Assembly (NCBI RefSeq): GCF_018294505.1 | Contig: NC_057811.1 | Span: 406,155,652 to 406,219,651 of the forward strand | Source: Triticum aestivum | Taxonomy: Eukaryota; Streptophyta; Magnoliopsida; Poales; Poaceae | Length of the DNA stretch: 64,000 nt | Direction of reading: 5' to 3' | Part shown: in pieces, positions 46,697-57,556 of the stretch | How positions within the stretch are numbered: the first letter of the stretch is position 1 | Layout: each line of letters opens with the position of its first letter | The notes under the pieces: model-generated | Told to the model about the DNA's origin: nothing | Databases searched by the model: none | The model's input: only the letters and a program-made list of their open reading frames with translations | Program-made: the position numbers and the translations under genes

Positions 46697-49600
46697 ATGC
46701 AGTACGGCGGGGACTGGGATGGCTCCAACGTCCATGAGGATCACGTCAAGTTCCTCCGCTCGCATTTCTTGCGCGGCATCGGCCTGCCGGCGAGCGCCTT
46801 CTTCTGCTCCTTTCTTGAATTCTACCAACTCCAGCCGCACCACCTCACCCCGAACATGGTGGTGCTGCTGTCCGCCTTCGTCACCTTGTGCGAAGGCTAC
46901 CTCGGCATCCTCCGCACCCTCGAGCTCTGGGGGGAGTTCTTCCACTCCAAGCTGGGCACGCGTATGCAGGGCGTGCCGGCTCAGAGTGGTGCCTTCATCG
47001 CGATGCGGAGGGTGACAGCCGACAACCCCTTCCCCGTCATCACGCTGATCCAGTCGGTGAAGCTCTGGCAGAAGTCATACTTCTATGTGAAGAACGTCGC
47101 CCCGCAAGGCGACTACGTCAATTTTCCGCCTTACGGAGCCGGCCCGCCGGCGGGCAGGCGGCCCCAGTGGTCCTATCGGGCAGTGACGCTGACGCCGGCT
47201 GGAGCCGCGGCTGTCGCCCAATTACGGGTGATGATCTAGTCGGAGGGCCTATCGGCGCCCGACCTGCTGGCCGCCTTCGTCACGCGCCGAGTGCTTCCGC
47301 TCCAGAGCCGCCCTCATCTGATCTGTCAGATGAGCGGCCAGCTCGATCCGAGTCGGATGTGCACCAAAGACATGCCGCACGATGAAGTGGCCCACATGGT
47401 GAACTACCTTGCGAACTGCAAGCTCTCCGCAGAGTGGCAGTTTGGCAAGGAGCCATATTGCCGAGCTCCACGCCGCCCACGGTATGTTCTCTTTTTCCCT
47501 TTCTCCTCTCTCAGTTTTGTCGCCGAGTTCCTTTTGGCTGACTGTGACTAGTCGGCTTGTCTTGACAGAGCCCTCTTCTTCGGCCTACAGGCGGGTCAGA
47601 CGCGGAGCACCGATTCGCTCCCGACCGGGCAGAGCACGATCTGGAGGACCCCGACTTGGGGGCTGCCGCCATGGATGACAACACCGAGGCAGGTGGTGGC
47701 CAAGCCGGCGGCGAGGCAGGCGGCTCCGGGCTTGGAGTCAGCTTCGACGACTGGCCGGATGATGACGAGGCGGAAGTCGTCCCACGCCGCCAGCCGGCGC
47801 CTGGCCACGGCACGGGTTCCTCCGCCGCGCCGCTTGCTCGGGGCGGTGGGCAAAAGCGCCGTGCCGCGCCGGGCTTGTTCGGCAGTCGGCCGAAGAAGCC
47901 CAGAGGCAGGGCAGTGGCGACCAGGCGGGAGGAGGCGGCCGCGAAGGCGGCCCGCTTCCCCAAGGCGGTGAAGCAGCCGCAGACGGTGTCGGCGTAAGTA
48001 TATACTCCTTCGTGTATTCTTTTTTTTTCTTTTCTCTGGTAGTTCTTGAATCCTTGTCCTTTCTCAAAAAACCAGGGCTCCATTGTCGCTTGAGTGGGTT
48101 GCTGCCGCCTCTGTCGTTGGGTCGCCGGGAGGATCCGGGAGCACCACCCACCGCGTGGACCCCCGTGCCGATCTTCAGGCGGCGACGGAGCGGAACACGC
48201 GGGAGGCACGGGAGGAGCGGGAGGCGTGGGAGGCGGAGGCATTGAGGGCGGCCGCCGCCAAGTCGGCGCAGGAGGAGGAGGCGGCGAAGGCGCGCGCCGA
48301 CGCCGCGGCCAATGCCCAAGCGGAGGCTGCGGTTGCGGCGATGGCGGAGGGGGCCTTGCTGGTCACCCCACTGCGCGTCGCGGCGCCTGGGGCCCCCAGA
48401 GCCCTCGCCAGAAGAAGCCGGCGGTGACCAGCCGGGGCTGGAGAGGGAGGACGACGTCGTCATCCTGGAGAGGGTGGCGGCACCGGCCCCGCCGACTGGG
48501 GCGACTCAAGGCGGACGGCCTAACCTGCCGCCTGTGCAATCGGGGGGCGGCGAGCCGGCCGCGAGGACTGATCTGGTGGTCCGGACGCCGTCGCGCCAGC
48601 GCGCGGGGTAGGCCGCATCAGAGCCGTAAAAGGCTGCATCGGAGCCGCAGCCGGCCGCGGGCTCCAGCTCGTGGGCCCAGGATATGGAGGCGGCCAGCGC
48701 CAGCTCGGGGTGGACGCCGGGCGGAGGGACGGCCGTGATGATTGTGGCCGCGCAGGACGTCCGGACCTGGCTTCAAGCCCGGGCTACGGCGCTGAAGAAG
48801 TACAACGACGAGTTCCTTGCGACGCGGGCGGCCATCCGGGTTAGTCTTCTTGTCTTTGCTTTTTTGATCTTGGTTTCTTCCGTGGGGGCGCGTCAGCGCA
48901 CCCACTTGGTGTAGTCCCCGAGTTCCGAGTCGGCTGCTGAGCAGGCGGCTTGGAACTTCCTAGCGGATCTTGTTTTGCTATTCTTGCTCTTATTTCGCTC
49001 TTCTGCCTGACTTGCAGGACTACCACAACCTCCGCGCGGCTGCCTTCAACTCCCAGGCTCGGGAGCTGACCCAGAAGACTGCTGACCTATCTGAGAGCCG
49101 GGGTAAGTGCTTCGTCTTTTATCTCACATGGGGGCGCGTCAGCGCACCCACCGGGTGTAGTCCCCAAGATTCGGGCCGACTGCTGAGCAGTCGGGTCGGA
49201 TCTTCCTTGATGACTTCTTCTTATTGCTTCCTTTTTCTCTGCCATCCCTGCAGCGGCCAACGCCAGCCTAAGGGAGTAGCTGGGAGGGTCTCAGGCCGCC
49301 CTCCATGCTAAGGAGGCCGAGTTTGCCGCCTTGGCGCAGGAGCGTGACCGCCTGGCCAAGAGGTTGGCCGACCAGTAGGAGAGCCACAAGGCGGCCCTGA
49401 AGGTGGTGCAGGACAGCGAGGCCGCCCTCCAGGCCGAGTACGAGACAGAGGCGGCTAGCTGGGCCGAAGCGAAGCAGACGCTGATCAATGGCTATGGCCA
49501 GATCGAAGATTTGGTTGACGGTAAGCCGCCTTCTTCTTCGTCCTTTCTTGCCGCTTGCCGTTTTGGCCCGTTTTCTGACTTGGTGTTTTTCTCTTCTTTC

Positions 49601-50330
49601 TCTTTCTTTCTTGCGCAGAGTACTTCCCTGGCTACTCTACCGCTGCCAACCAGATCATCGAGGCCCGCCGCCAGGCACAGAGGCAGGCTGGCGCCGAGAT
49701 TGCACCAAACGCTCGCCGGTCGCTGGAGGAGCAGCTCTTGGCGATCCAGGCCCGCCTCCAGCCGGCTCATTGCCTGCTCCGCCGGCTTCAACGTGTCGGG
49801 GTGCAGGTGTTGGCCGCTCTCTGGCCTGGTGAAGTGATTCCCCGCACCCCTAGTCGGACTGCCGACTGGCTAGAGGTGGCGGTCAACCGCTTCGAGGCCT
49901 GGAAGGCTTCGACGGCTCGGTCCGGCGCCAGGCGGGCGCTGGAGTTCGTCAAGGCCTGGTATCCCGGGCTGAGTCTGGACCAGCTGGCCACCTGGCGGCA
50001 GCAGGCCACACGGAGCTGGAGCCGGCGTGGCCGGCTATCATCCGGCGGGCTTCAGCGATCGCCGACTACACCGACACCAGCGCCTTCGCTCCTGTGGTGG
50101 ACGACTACGGTGTTGCCCAGCCGGGGGAATGGTTCGGGCTGAACCCGGCAGACGGTGAAAACTCGGCGGAGGAGATCGACTCCAGCGACGAGGGCGAAGA
50201 GGAGGAGGGTGAAGATGCCGAGCCAGATGGTGGAGCGGCCGGTCAGCCTCAGCTTGACCGTGCCTCCAGCAACACGGCACGCGCGGGTGCACCGCCTGCA
50301 GCCGGCGATGATCAAGCCGAGACCCGCTAG
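46697..50330 (+). pseudogene. Gypsy#2 antisense accessory gene (PF04195-like), intron-containing
   Basis: Exon 1 (46697-47481) encodes a globular domain with FLRSHFLRGIGLPASAFF and LTPNMVVLLSAFVTLCEGYLG, matching the Gypsy#0 copy. An in-frame TAG at 47237-47239 interrupts it and the same frame continues to a GGTATG donor. Later exon-like blocks with splice signals are about 47569-47994, 48075-48840, 49018-49103, 49253-49520 and from 49619. They encode an Asp/Glu-rich linker (DDWPDDDEAEVVPRR), a long Ala/Glu coiled coil and a helical C-terminus. Exon 1 and exon 2 do not join in frame as I place them, and two further stops occur at about 49277 and 49376. The family is known from Tat-type elements but its function is not. 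Confidence 0.65.
48881..49210 (+). repeat. Duplicated intron segment in the antisense gene
   Basis: About 80 bp at 48881-48960 and 49128-49207 share GGGGGCGCGTCAGCGCACCC and GTGTAGTCCCC followed by GACTGCTGAGCAG-like words. Each lies in a different predicted intron, flanking the short exon 49018-49103. Confidence 0.8.
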
Positions 50331-51307
50331 CCGGCCACTCCTCCAGCTGGTGGCGCCGTCTCCACCGACCAAACCGGCTCCCACACCGCGCCTTTAGTCT
50401 AGTCTGCTATCTTTATTTTCCTGTCTCGTCACTTTTGGAACAATATTTTGTTAAGTTCGCACAATTCCACCCACTGGGGGTGTATTCGAACTATGTTGAT
50501 TGCCAGCCTGTTGGGGGCTTTATATGTAGATATGATTATGCATGCGTTTGGCTTTCCCTTGTTCTTTGCTTTTCATCCTTCTGCTGTTTCTTTTGCCGCC
50601 CTCCCTTGGTTGCCGCCTCCCCGGTCGGACAGTTGCTCTGCAATCTGTGGCTGGAGAAGTGCTTGGCCAGTTGGGAGGGCAAGTACTCTAGCTTTGTTGG
50701 ATTATAGCGAAGTGTTTGGGAAGCCGGCCAGCCGGCTGTTCTAACAGCCGGCAAGCATGGTTGGGGCCGTCTTTTCGCTATACAAGTTCATTAGTCCTTA
50801 GCCGTTTTTCGTGTGGGCATCCTTTCTGCCTTGGCTCTTGCTAGTCGGACAGTCGGTTCTTCGAGCTGCGACTTTCAACAAGAGAGGACTCGGGAGCCGG
50901 CACACTACTTGTCCGACTTCGGGTAGAACTTTAATATAACTTAAGGCGGCCAGTCCCCGGGCCGACTAGTCGAACCCGATGCCAGACAGAAAATCAAATG
51001 TAATAATACATCCATGGATATGACACTCGTCATTCATAGATAAATGAAGGCAGTCCCCGAGTGCCCCTCGGGGGGCCTGTTGTTTCGTACTTAATACAAA
51101 AGGGTAGCATGATACATACTACTTTTAACTGTAAAATCTTCTCAGGAGGTTCGCGTTCCATGGTCGCTCCGACTCCTTGCCAGAATCATCCCTCTTGGGT
51201 GCTCTTGGTTTTTGCGCGTCGATCAGGTAGTAGCAGTCGTTGCCTAGTGCCTTGCTGACGACGAAAGGGCCTTCCCAAGGGGCCGAGAGCTTGTGCTGAC
51301 CGGCTGT
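50331..51307. other. Spacer between convergent ends of the antisense gene and integrase
   Basis: No gene. It holds several CAGTCCCCG words (50953, 51052) and T-rich sequence after 50400 that would be the 3' UTR of the antisense gene. Confidence 0.6.
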
Positions 51308-52440
51308 TCACTGGATCAGCGGGACCACAAGGTCGCCCTCTTGGAAAGATCTTGGCTTGACCTTGCGGTTGTGGTAACGACGCAACCCCTGCTGGTAGAT
51401 GGCGGACCGGCTGAGTGCCAACAGCCGGCCTTCTTCCAGCAGGCCGACGCCGTCTTCTCGCGCTTCCTTGGCCTCCGCCTCCGTGTACATGGTGACCTGA
51501 GGCGAGTCGAACTCGATGTCGGTTGGGATGACAGCCTCGGCGCCATATACAAGGAAGAACGGAGTGAAGCCGGTTGACTTGTTAGGGGTAGTACGCAGAC
51601 TCCAGAGGACAGCCGGCAGCTCATCGAGCCAGCAGCCGGCCGATCGCTCCAGTGGTACGACAAGTCGGGGCTTGATGCCGAAGAGGATGAGTCCATTTGC
51701 TCGCTCGACCTGGCCGTTTGACTGCGGGTGGGCAACGGACGCTATGTCCAGTCGGATACCCTGCGTCGCGCAGAAATGTGCCAGTGCTCCTTTGGAAAAG
51801 TTTGTGCCATTGTCGGTGATGATGTTGTGTGGCACGCCGTACCGAGTAGTGATGTCGGTGATGAACGTCACGGCAGTCGGCCCGTTCAGTTTCTTGATCG
51901 GCTTTGCTTCGATCCACTTGGTAAATTTGTCCACGGCGACAAGCAAATGTGTCAAGCCACCGCGGGCTGTCTTGAATGGGCGCACCATGTCCAGTCCCCA
52001 GACGGCAAAGGGCCAGGTGAGGGGGATGGTCTTGAGTGCAGAAGCCGGCAGGTGTTGCTTGGAACTGAAGACTTGGCATCCTTTGCAGCTCTTGACTATC
52101 TATTTGGCATCTGCCAACGCAGTCGGCCAAAAGAAACCGTGGCGGAAAGCTTTGGCCACAAGTGATCTTGAGGCTGCGTGGTGGCCACATTCGCCTTGGT
52201 GGATATCCTTGAAGATTGCCACTCCTTTCTCTGGCTCGACGCAGCGCTGGAAGACTCCAGTGACACTGCGCTTAACAAGTTCTTTGTTTATTATTGCATA
52301 TGCTCCGGCTCGTCGTTCCACTAGTCTTGTTGAGATCTCATCAGCCGGCAGCTCTCTGTTGACTAGGAATTTGAGGATGGGCTGGGCCCATGATGGAGCT
52401 GTGACTTCTTCTACTGTCAGTACGGCCACCATGACTCGGG
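51308..52440 (-). pseudogene. Gypsy#2 integrase
   Basis: Integrase inserts the cDNA into chromosomal DNA. The zinc-binding part (HQGECGHHAASRSL, then CKGCQ) lies at about 52215-52060, interrupted by TAG at 52100-52102. The catalytic core (from about 51988 down) retains all three acidic residues in VAVDKFTKW, IITDNGTNF and NGQVERAN. After the core come the LWSLRTTPNKSTG segment and VYGAEAVIPTDIE, typical of plant Gypsy integrases, and the frame ends in DLVVPLIQ. Apart from the one stop the domain is well preserved. It is in a different frame from the RNase H region upstream. Confidence 0.9.
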
Positions 52441-52493
52441 TGGGTGGGTCGGGTGGCGTGGAATTGGAGTTGGCCACCGCTTCTTGTGTTGCT

Positions 52494-52597
52494 GCAGTCC
52501 CCGGGCCGACTGTTGCAGTCCCCGGGCCGGGTTCTGAAGTCCCCGAGCCGGGTGTGACTACGGCAGTCCCCGGGCCGGTTGTCGAAGTCCCCGTGCC
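52494..52597. repeat. Minisatellite between RNase H and integrase
   Basis: GCAGTCCCCGGGCCG and close variants occur five times in about 100 bp. In the minus-strand integrase frame they encode PGTA/PGSGT-like repeats that act as a linker. Confidence 0.85.
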
Positions 52598-53439
52598 TCC
52601 TGCTGGGTTCCTCCAGTCGGATCCGGCTGCATCGGGGCAGGCGGTACGAACATAGAGTGCGACTCTGGAGACGGCTTGATGGATGGCTTGAGGAGGCGCT
52701 GGAGAGAGACACCGGTCGGTATAGCCTGTCGGGTGGAGCCGATCCGCACCAGGGCATCTGCTTGTTCGTTGTCGGCCCGTGGTACGTGAAGGAACTCGCA
52801 CCCTTCGAAGTACCCACTGATCTGCTGGATGAGGAATCGATACCTCGCCATGTTTGCATCCTTGGCGTCCCAGTCGCCAGATGACTGCTGGAACACCAAG
52901 TCTGAGTTGCCATAGCATAGGATCCGGTGTATGCCGAGCTCTTTGGCCAGCTGGAGCCCGTGTATGAGTGCCTCGTACTCGTCCACGTTGCTGGAGGCGG
53001 CGAAGTGGATTTGCAGCGTGTATCTGAGTTTGTCGCCTTTGGGAGAGGTGAGGATGATGCCGGCTCCCAAGCCGGTGCGCATCTTGGACCCGTCGAAGTG
53101 CATCCGCCAATGGGTAGAGTCGGGAGCCGGCGGTAGGTACTGGGTCTCGGCCCAGTCGACGAGGAAGTCGGCCAGTGCTTGGGACTTGATGGCGGTGCGG
53201 GGTTGGTAGAAGATTGTGTAGGGTGCCAGCGCAATGGCCCATTTAGCCACCCGGCCGGATGCATCCCGGCTGCCTATGATCTCGGCAAGCGGGGCGGTGC
53301 ACACGACCGTGATGGGATGCTCTTGGAAGTAGGGCTTCAGCTTCTTGGCGGCGAAGTACACCCCATAGCACATCTTCTGGTAGTGCGGGTAGTTTTGCTT
53401 TGAGCTGGATATTACTTCGCTTAGATAATACACCGGCCT
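52558..53439 (-). pseudogene. Gypsy#2 RNase H and additional RNase H-type domain
   Basis: The frame opens with YYLSEVISSSKQNYPHYQK, the end of the RT-linked RNase H region. A second domain follows, starting WRMHFDGSKM and continuing NVDEYEALIHGLQLAKELGI, then a DNEQADAL motif. The Asp, Glu and Asp positions of an RNase H active site are visible. Two consecutive RNase H-type regions are characteristic of the Tat lineage. A TAG at 53440-53442 separates it from RT in the same frame; the exit to integrase needs a frameshift near 52600-52640, beside the minisatellite. Confidence 0.85.
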
Positions 53440-54543
53440 CTAGACTAGCTGGGCTCGGCCTTCTTCCGGGCGCTGGACCACGACAACTGTACTGACTACT
53501 CGGCTAGTCACGGCAATGTAGAGGAGCATGGGCTCCTTCTCAGTCGGCGCCGCCAGGACACGTGGAGTGGTCAGCATCTTCTTCAACTCATGGAAGGCTT
53601 GGTCGGCTTGGTCATTCCACTCGAAATGAGTGGATTTCTTCATGAGTCGGTATAGGGGGAGAGCCTTCTCTCCTAGTCGGCTGATAAAGCAGTTTAAGGA
53701 GGCCAGGCACCCAGTGAACTTCTGCACATCTCGCAATCTGGTGGGAATCTCCATCTTGTCAATGGCCTTGATCTTCACAGGGTTGCACTCGATGCCGCGT
53801 TCGGAGACTAGAAAGCCTAGCAGCTGGCCGGCTGGTAGTCCAAACACGCATTTCTCGGGGTTGAGCTTGATCTGGAATCGGCGCAAGTTGGCAAATGTTT
53901 CTTTGAGGTCCTCCAACAGGGTGCCGCGCTTCTCTGTCTTCACCACAATGTCGTCTACGTAGACGTGGGCATTTCTGCCGAGTTGCTTGAGGAGGCATTT
54001 CTGCATGCAACATTGAAAGGTGGCACCGGCATTCCTTAAGCCGAATGTCATAGTTAGGTAACAGAAAGCTCCGAATGGTCTGATGAAGGTAGTCTTCAGG
54101 CGGTCTGCTGGGTCCAACTTGATCTGATGGTACCCTGAGTAGGCATCCAAAAAACTCAACAGCTCGCATCCGGCCGTGGAGTCTATCACTTGGTCAAACC
54201 ATGGCAAAGCAAACGTATCTTTGGGGCAGGCCTGGTTGAGGCTGGTGTAGTCTATACACATACGCCACTTGTTGTTCTTCTTCAATACCAAGACTGGGTT
54301 GGCAAGCCACTCTAGGAAAAATACTTCCATAATAAAGCCGGCGGCGAGGAGCCGGGCTATCTCTTCTCCTACGATTCTTCGCTTCTCTTCTGACAGTCGG
54401 CGGAGGGGATGCTTGACCGGCTTCGCGTCGGCTTGGACGTGTAATTTGTGCTCGGTGAAATCCTTCGGGACACCCGGCATGTCCTTTGGGGACCATGCAA
54501 AGACGTCTCGATTCTCACGGAGGAAGTCGACGAGCTCGCCTTC
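53440..54543 (-). pseudogene. Gypsy#2 reverse transcriptase
   Basis: RT copies the element RNA into DNA. The domain shows KKNNKWRMCIDYTSLNQACPKD, FLDAYSGYHQI, PFGAFCYLTMTFGLRNAGATFQ and the catalytic YVDD (53950-53961). The LGFLVSERGIE segment and the start of the RNase H connection follow. It is in the same frame as gag-protease but separated by TAG at 54544-54546, and ends at TAG 53440-53442, again with continuity beyond. Both stops are single-base changes from the residues expected at those places (Trp and Gln). Confidence 0.92.
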
Positions 54544-57543
54544 CTATTTACTGTCCAGGTTTGCCCCAATGACAGAAAACCTTTCCGAGTTCTCCGGGTC
54601 CAGAGGTATCTTCTTCGTCTCCTTGGCCGGCTGGAAGGAGCCCTGCACACCATAATCCTTGGGGTTGGGGGACAAGGCCGGCTGCTTGCCGGCCATGGCC
54701 ACAACCCGTTCCAGTATCTTCTTCTCTTCTGCCACTATGAGGGACTCGGCCAGCCGACTACTGGCTGTAGCGCACTCGATGGACTTCTTGTAATCGCCGG
54801 CTACAGTGATGATCCCCTTCGAGCTCGGCATCTTCATCTTCAGGTAGGCGTAGTGGGGCACCGCCATGAACATGGCCAGAGCAGGTCGGCCCAGCAAGGC
54901 ATGGTAAGGGCTCTCCAGATCCACTACCTCGAACCAGATCGCTTCTCGGCGAAAGTGATCCTTGTCTCTGAAGAAAAAATCCATCTTGATCTTGCCGATC
55001 GGGGAACAGGACAAGCCGGGTACGATGCCATGGAACACGGTCCGGCTCGGCATGAGCTGCTTCGCCTTGATGTTCAGCTTCTCCATGGTATCGCGGTACA
55101 GTATGTTGCTACTGCTTCCGCCGTCAATCAGAACACGAGAGAATCGGGCGGCTCGCCTCTCCGTTGTGAGGGTCACGTCCAATACTAATGCGTAGGAGCC
55201 AGGGGAAGGCATCACCTCTGGGTGGTCGGCCTGGCTCCTGTTGATGGGCTTCTCGGACCAGTGCATGAACTCGGGGTTGCTGGAGGCGACTGCGTTAACC
55301 TCTTGGTGCTGTCGGCGCCGACTGCGCTTGTCTTCAACTTGGCTTGTGAAGACAACATAGGCGGCGTGCTCTTCAGGGAACTTATCTTGAATAGCTCCGA
55401 CAGCTGGTCGAGCCGCCGGCTGTTGGGGGGCTGGAGGTGGCGGGCCGGGAGGCGGAGGCGGCACCAGCCCCTCGCCCTTGGAGATCCGCTTGAGCCAGTG
55501 GCACTTTCGGGTCGTGTGGTTGGACGGCTTCGCGCCGTTGTGGAACTTGCAGGGGGCATCGAGAGTCTGCTCGTAGGAGAAAGCCGGCTGCCAAGCCGGC
55601 CTGCTGCCCTTCTTCTTGGGAGCGGGTCGTTCTTCGGGCTGCTCATCTTCAACTGTGGCCACCTGCCGACTGGTGGAAGGCGGCATAGGGGCCTTGCGCT
55701 TGTGATCATTCTGGTAGGGGCGCCGATTGGAGTCGCCAGCCGACGTTCTATGAGCCGGAGCGATCACCTTCCCGGAGGCGTCCACTCGAAGCTCGGTCTT
55801 CATCGAGGAGTCGGCTATGGCGTACTTGTCCGCGATGATCAGCAGTTCGTCGAGGGTAGCCGGCTCGTCGCAGAGGAGTCGGTGCTTGAGGAGGGTGCCC
55901 TCTCGGCACCCGGCGGTGAAGTACTCGATGGCCTGAACCTCGTGCACCCCCTCGCAGCAGTTGGGGTGCTCGGCCCACCGTGTGAGGTAGTCGCGGGTCG
56001 ACTCATTGGGCCCTTGGACGCATAGCGAGAGTTGGCGCGGCTTGGGAGGCCGCTTGTACGTGCTGGTGAAGTTGCGGACAAAGACTTCAGTGAAGTCCAG
56101 CCAGCTGTTGACGCTGTAGGGCTTGAGGCTGTTGAGCCAGGTGCGCGCCGTGCCTTGCAGCATGAGGGGGACGTACTTCACGGCTACGCGCCATTTGCCG
56201 TTGGCTATACTGACAGCAGTGGAGTAGTCGATGAGCCAATCTTCCGGCTTCACAGATCCGTTGTACTTGGGCGTGTCTCTGGGGAGCGAGAAGCCTTTGG
56301 GGAAGGGCTCGTCGCGGATGCGGGGGCCAAAGCATGGCGGACCGACATCGTCTTCTTCTTCTAGCACCAGGGATCGAGCCAGGCGGTCGATCCGGGGGCG
56401 GGCGTCGTTCTCGCCGACTCCTTCGCGGTGGCCTAGTCGGCCACCAAGAGTCCGATGCGTGACCGGCGGCGGGGTGGGATATCTCTCCCCTCGAGGCAGA
56501 GGAGGAGGCGGGTTTCCTTGGCGCTCCACTGCTCGAGGGCGGCCTTCCGCGTCGCGCTCGATGGTGATCCGAGTCCGGCTGCGGCTAGCAGCCGGCTCCT
56601 TGTCTTTCCTCGCGCGGGCACCGCTCGCAGTCGGCGACCGGGATGTCGCGGCGTGCTCTCTGCGCGGGGGAGGACTCTCAGCGCGGGCGCCGGCTTCGTG
56701 CCGTTCTGCGGCTGCGTCGATCAGCTGCTGGATTCGCCTTGTCATGTAGGGGAGCTCATCGGCTCCCAGCCCATTTAGCTCTCCAGCAGCCGCCTGAGCG
56801 GCTCGCAGATTCTCGAGCGGGGTGGCGTAGACGGGGCGGTCTGCCCCCAGTATGCTGGCGATAGCCACGCCGCGATTCTGGACGAAACCGGCTCAGCTCG
56901 GCCCACCATGAGGCGGCGTGCCAAAGGCGGCGCGGTCGACTTCGCGCTGGTGAGCCTCGGTGAGGCGTCCCATGGAGGCTATCTTCTGGCCTTCCGCGAT
57001 GAGGGCGAGGCGGCGTGCCTCCAGGGTCTCTGCGTCGGCGTCGGCCGGGATGGGGACGGATAAGACGTGCATCGCCGCTTGCAGGGCGTCGTGGGCGTTC
57101 TCGCCCGAGTTGGCGGCGTGGCTGATGACCAGCACCTCCGTGACAGCACTGCTGCCGCTGTCAGCTCGGGGGAGAGGGTCGTCGAAGACTACCACATCGG
57201 AGGGGTAGGCATCGAGCGATGCCGTGTCGGCGTCGACAAGCATCGGGTCGGTGGAGCCGACCGACTCCAAGTCTACAGCAGGCTCGCTGGAGACGTGAAG
57301 TTGATCGAGGAGGCTGACGAGGCGGCTCTCGGGGTAGTCCGTGCCCGCGTCGGACGCGGGCTCGTCGGAGATGCGAGTCTCGCCGAGCAGATCGGCGAGG
57401 CGGCTCGTTGCGCAGGCGTCATCGACGCCTTGCAGTGCGTCGGGGCAAACGCCATCGGGCGCAGCAGGCTGGGTGCGCTCGCGAGGGAGGAAAAGGGTTC
57501 CCGTCCAGAACAGGTCTCCGGACGACGGTGCACCTGGCCCCAT
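54544..57543 (-). pseudogene. Gypsy#2 gag-protease
   Basis: The ATG at 57543 overlaps the PBS. The first 216 codons are acidic, with no recognised fold. A TGA at 56893-56895 interrupts, and the frame continues for more than 780 codons. It contains the gag core (LMLQGTARTWLNSLKPYSV, then RPPKPRQLSLCVQG), a Cys/His motif CKFHNGAKPSNHTTRKC, and the aspartic protease with VLIDGGSSSNILY and LLGRPALAMF. It ends at TAG 54544-54546, before RT in the same frame. Apart from two stops the protein is unusually complete. Confidence 0.92.
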
Positions 57544-57556
57544 GGTGGGCGCCAAA
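57541..57556 (-). other. Primer-binding site of Gypsy#2
   Basis: The minus strand reads TTTGGCGCCCACCATG directly after the CA end of the right LTR, a common plant Gypsy PBS form; the gag ATG is at its end. Confidence 0.85.

Noticed and set aside
47511..48463. Long minus-strand ORFs opposite the Gypsy#2 antisense gene
   Set aside because: High GC content makes the opposite strand open by chance; splice signals and homology favour the plus strand.
51516..52655. 379-codon plus-strand ORF across the Gypsy#2 integrase
   Set aside because: It is the shadow of the minus-strand integrase, which has clear catalytic motifs.
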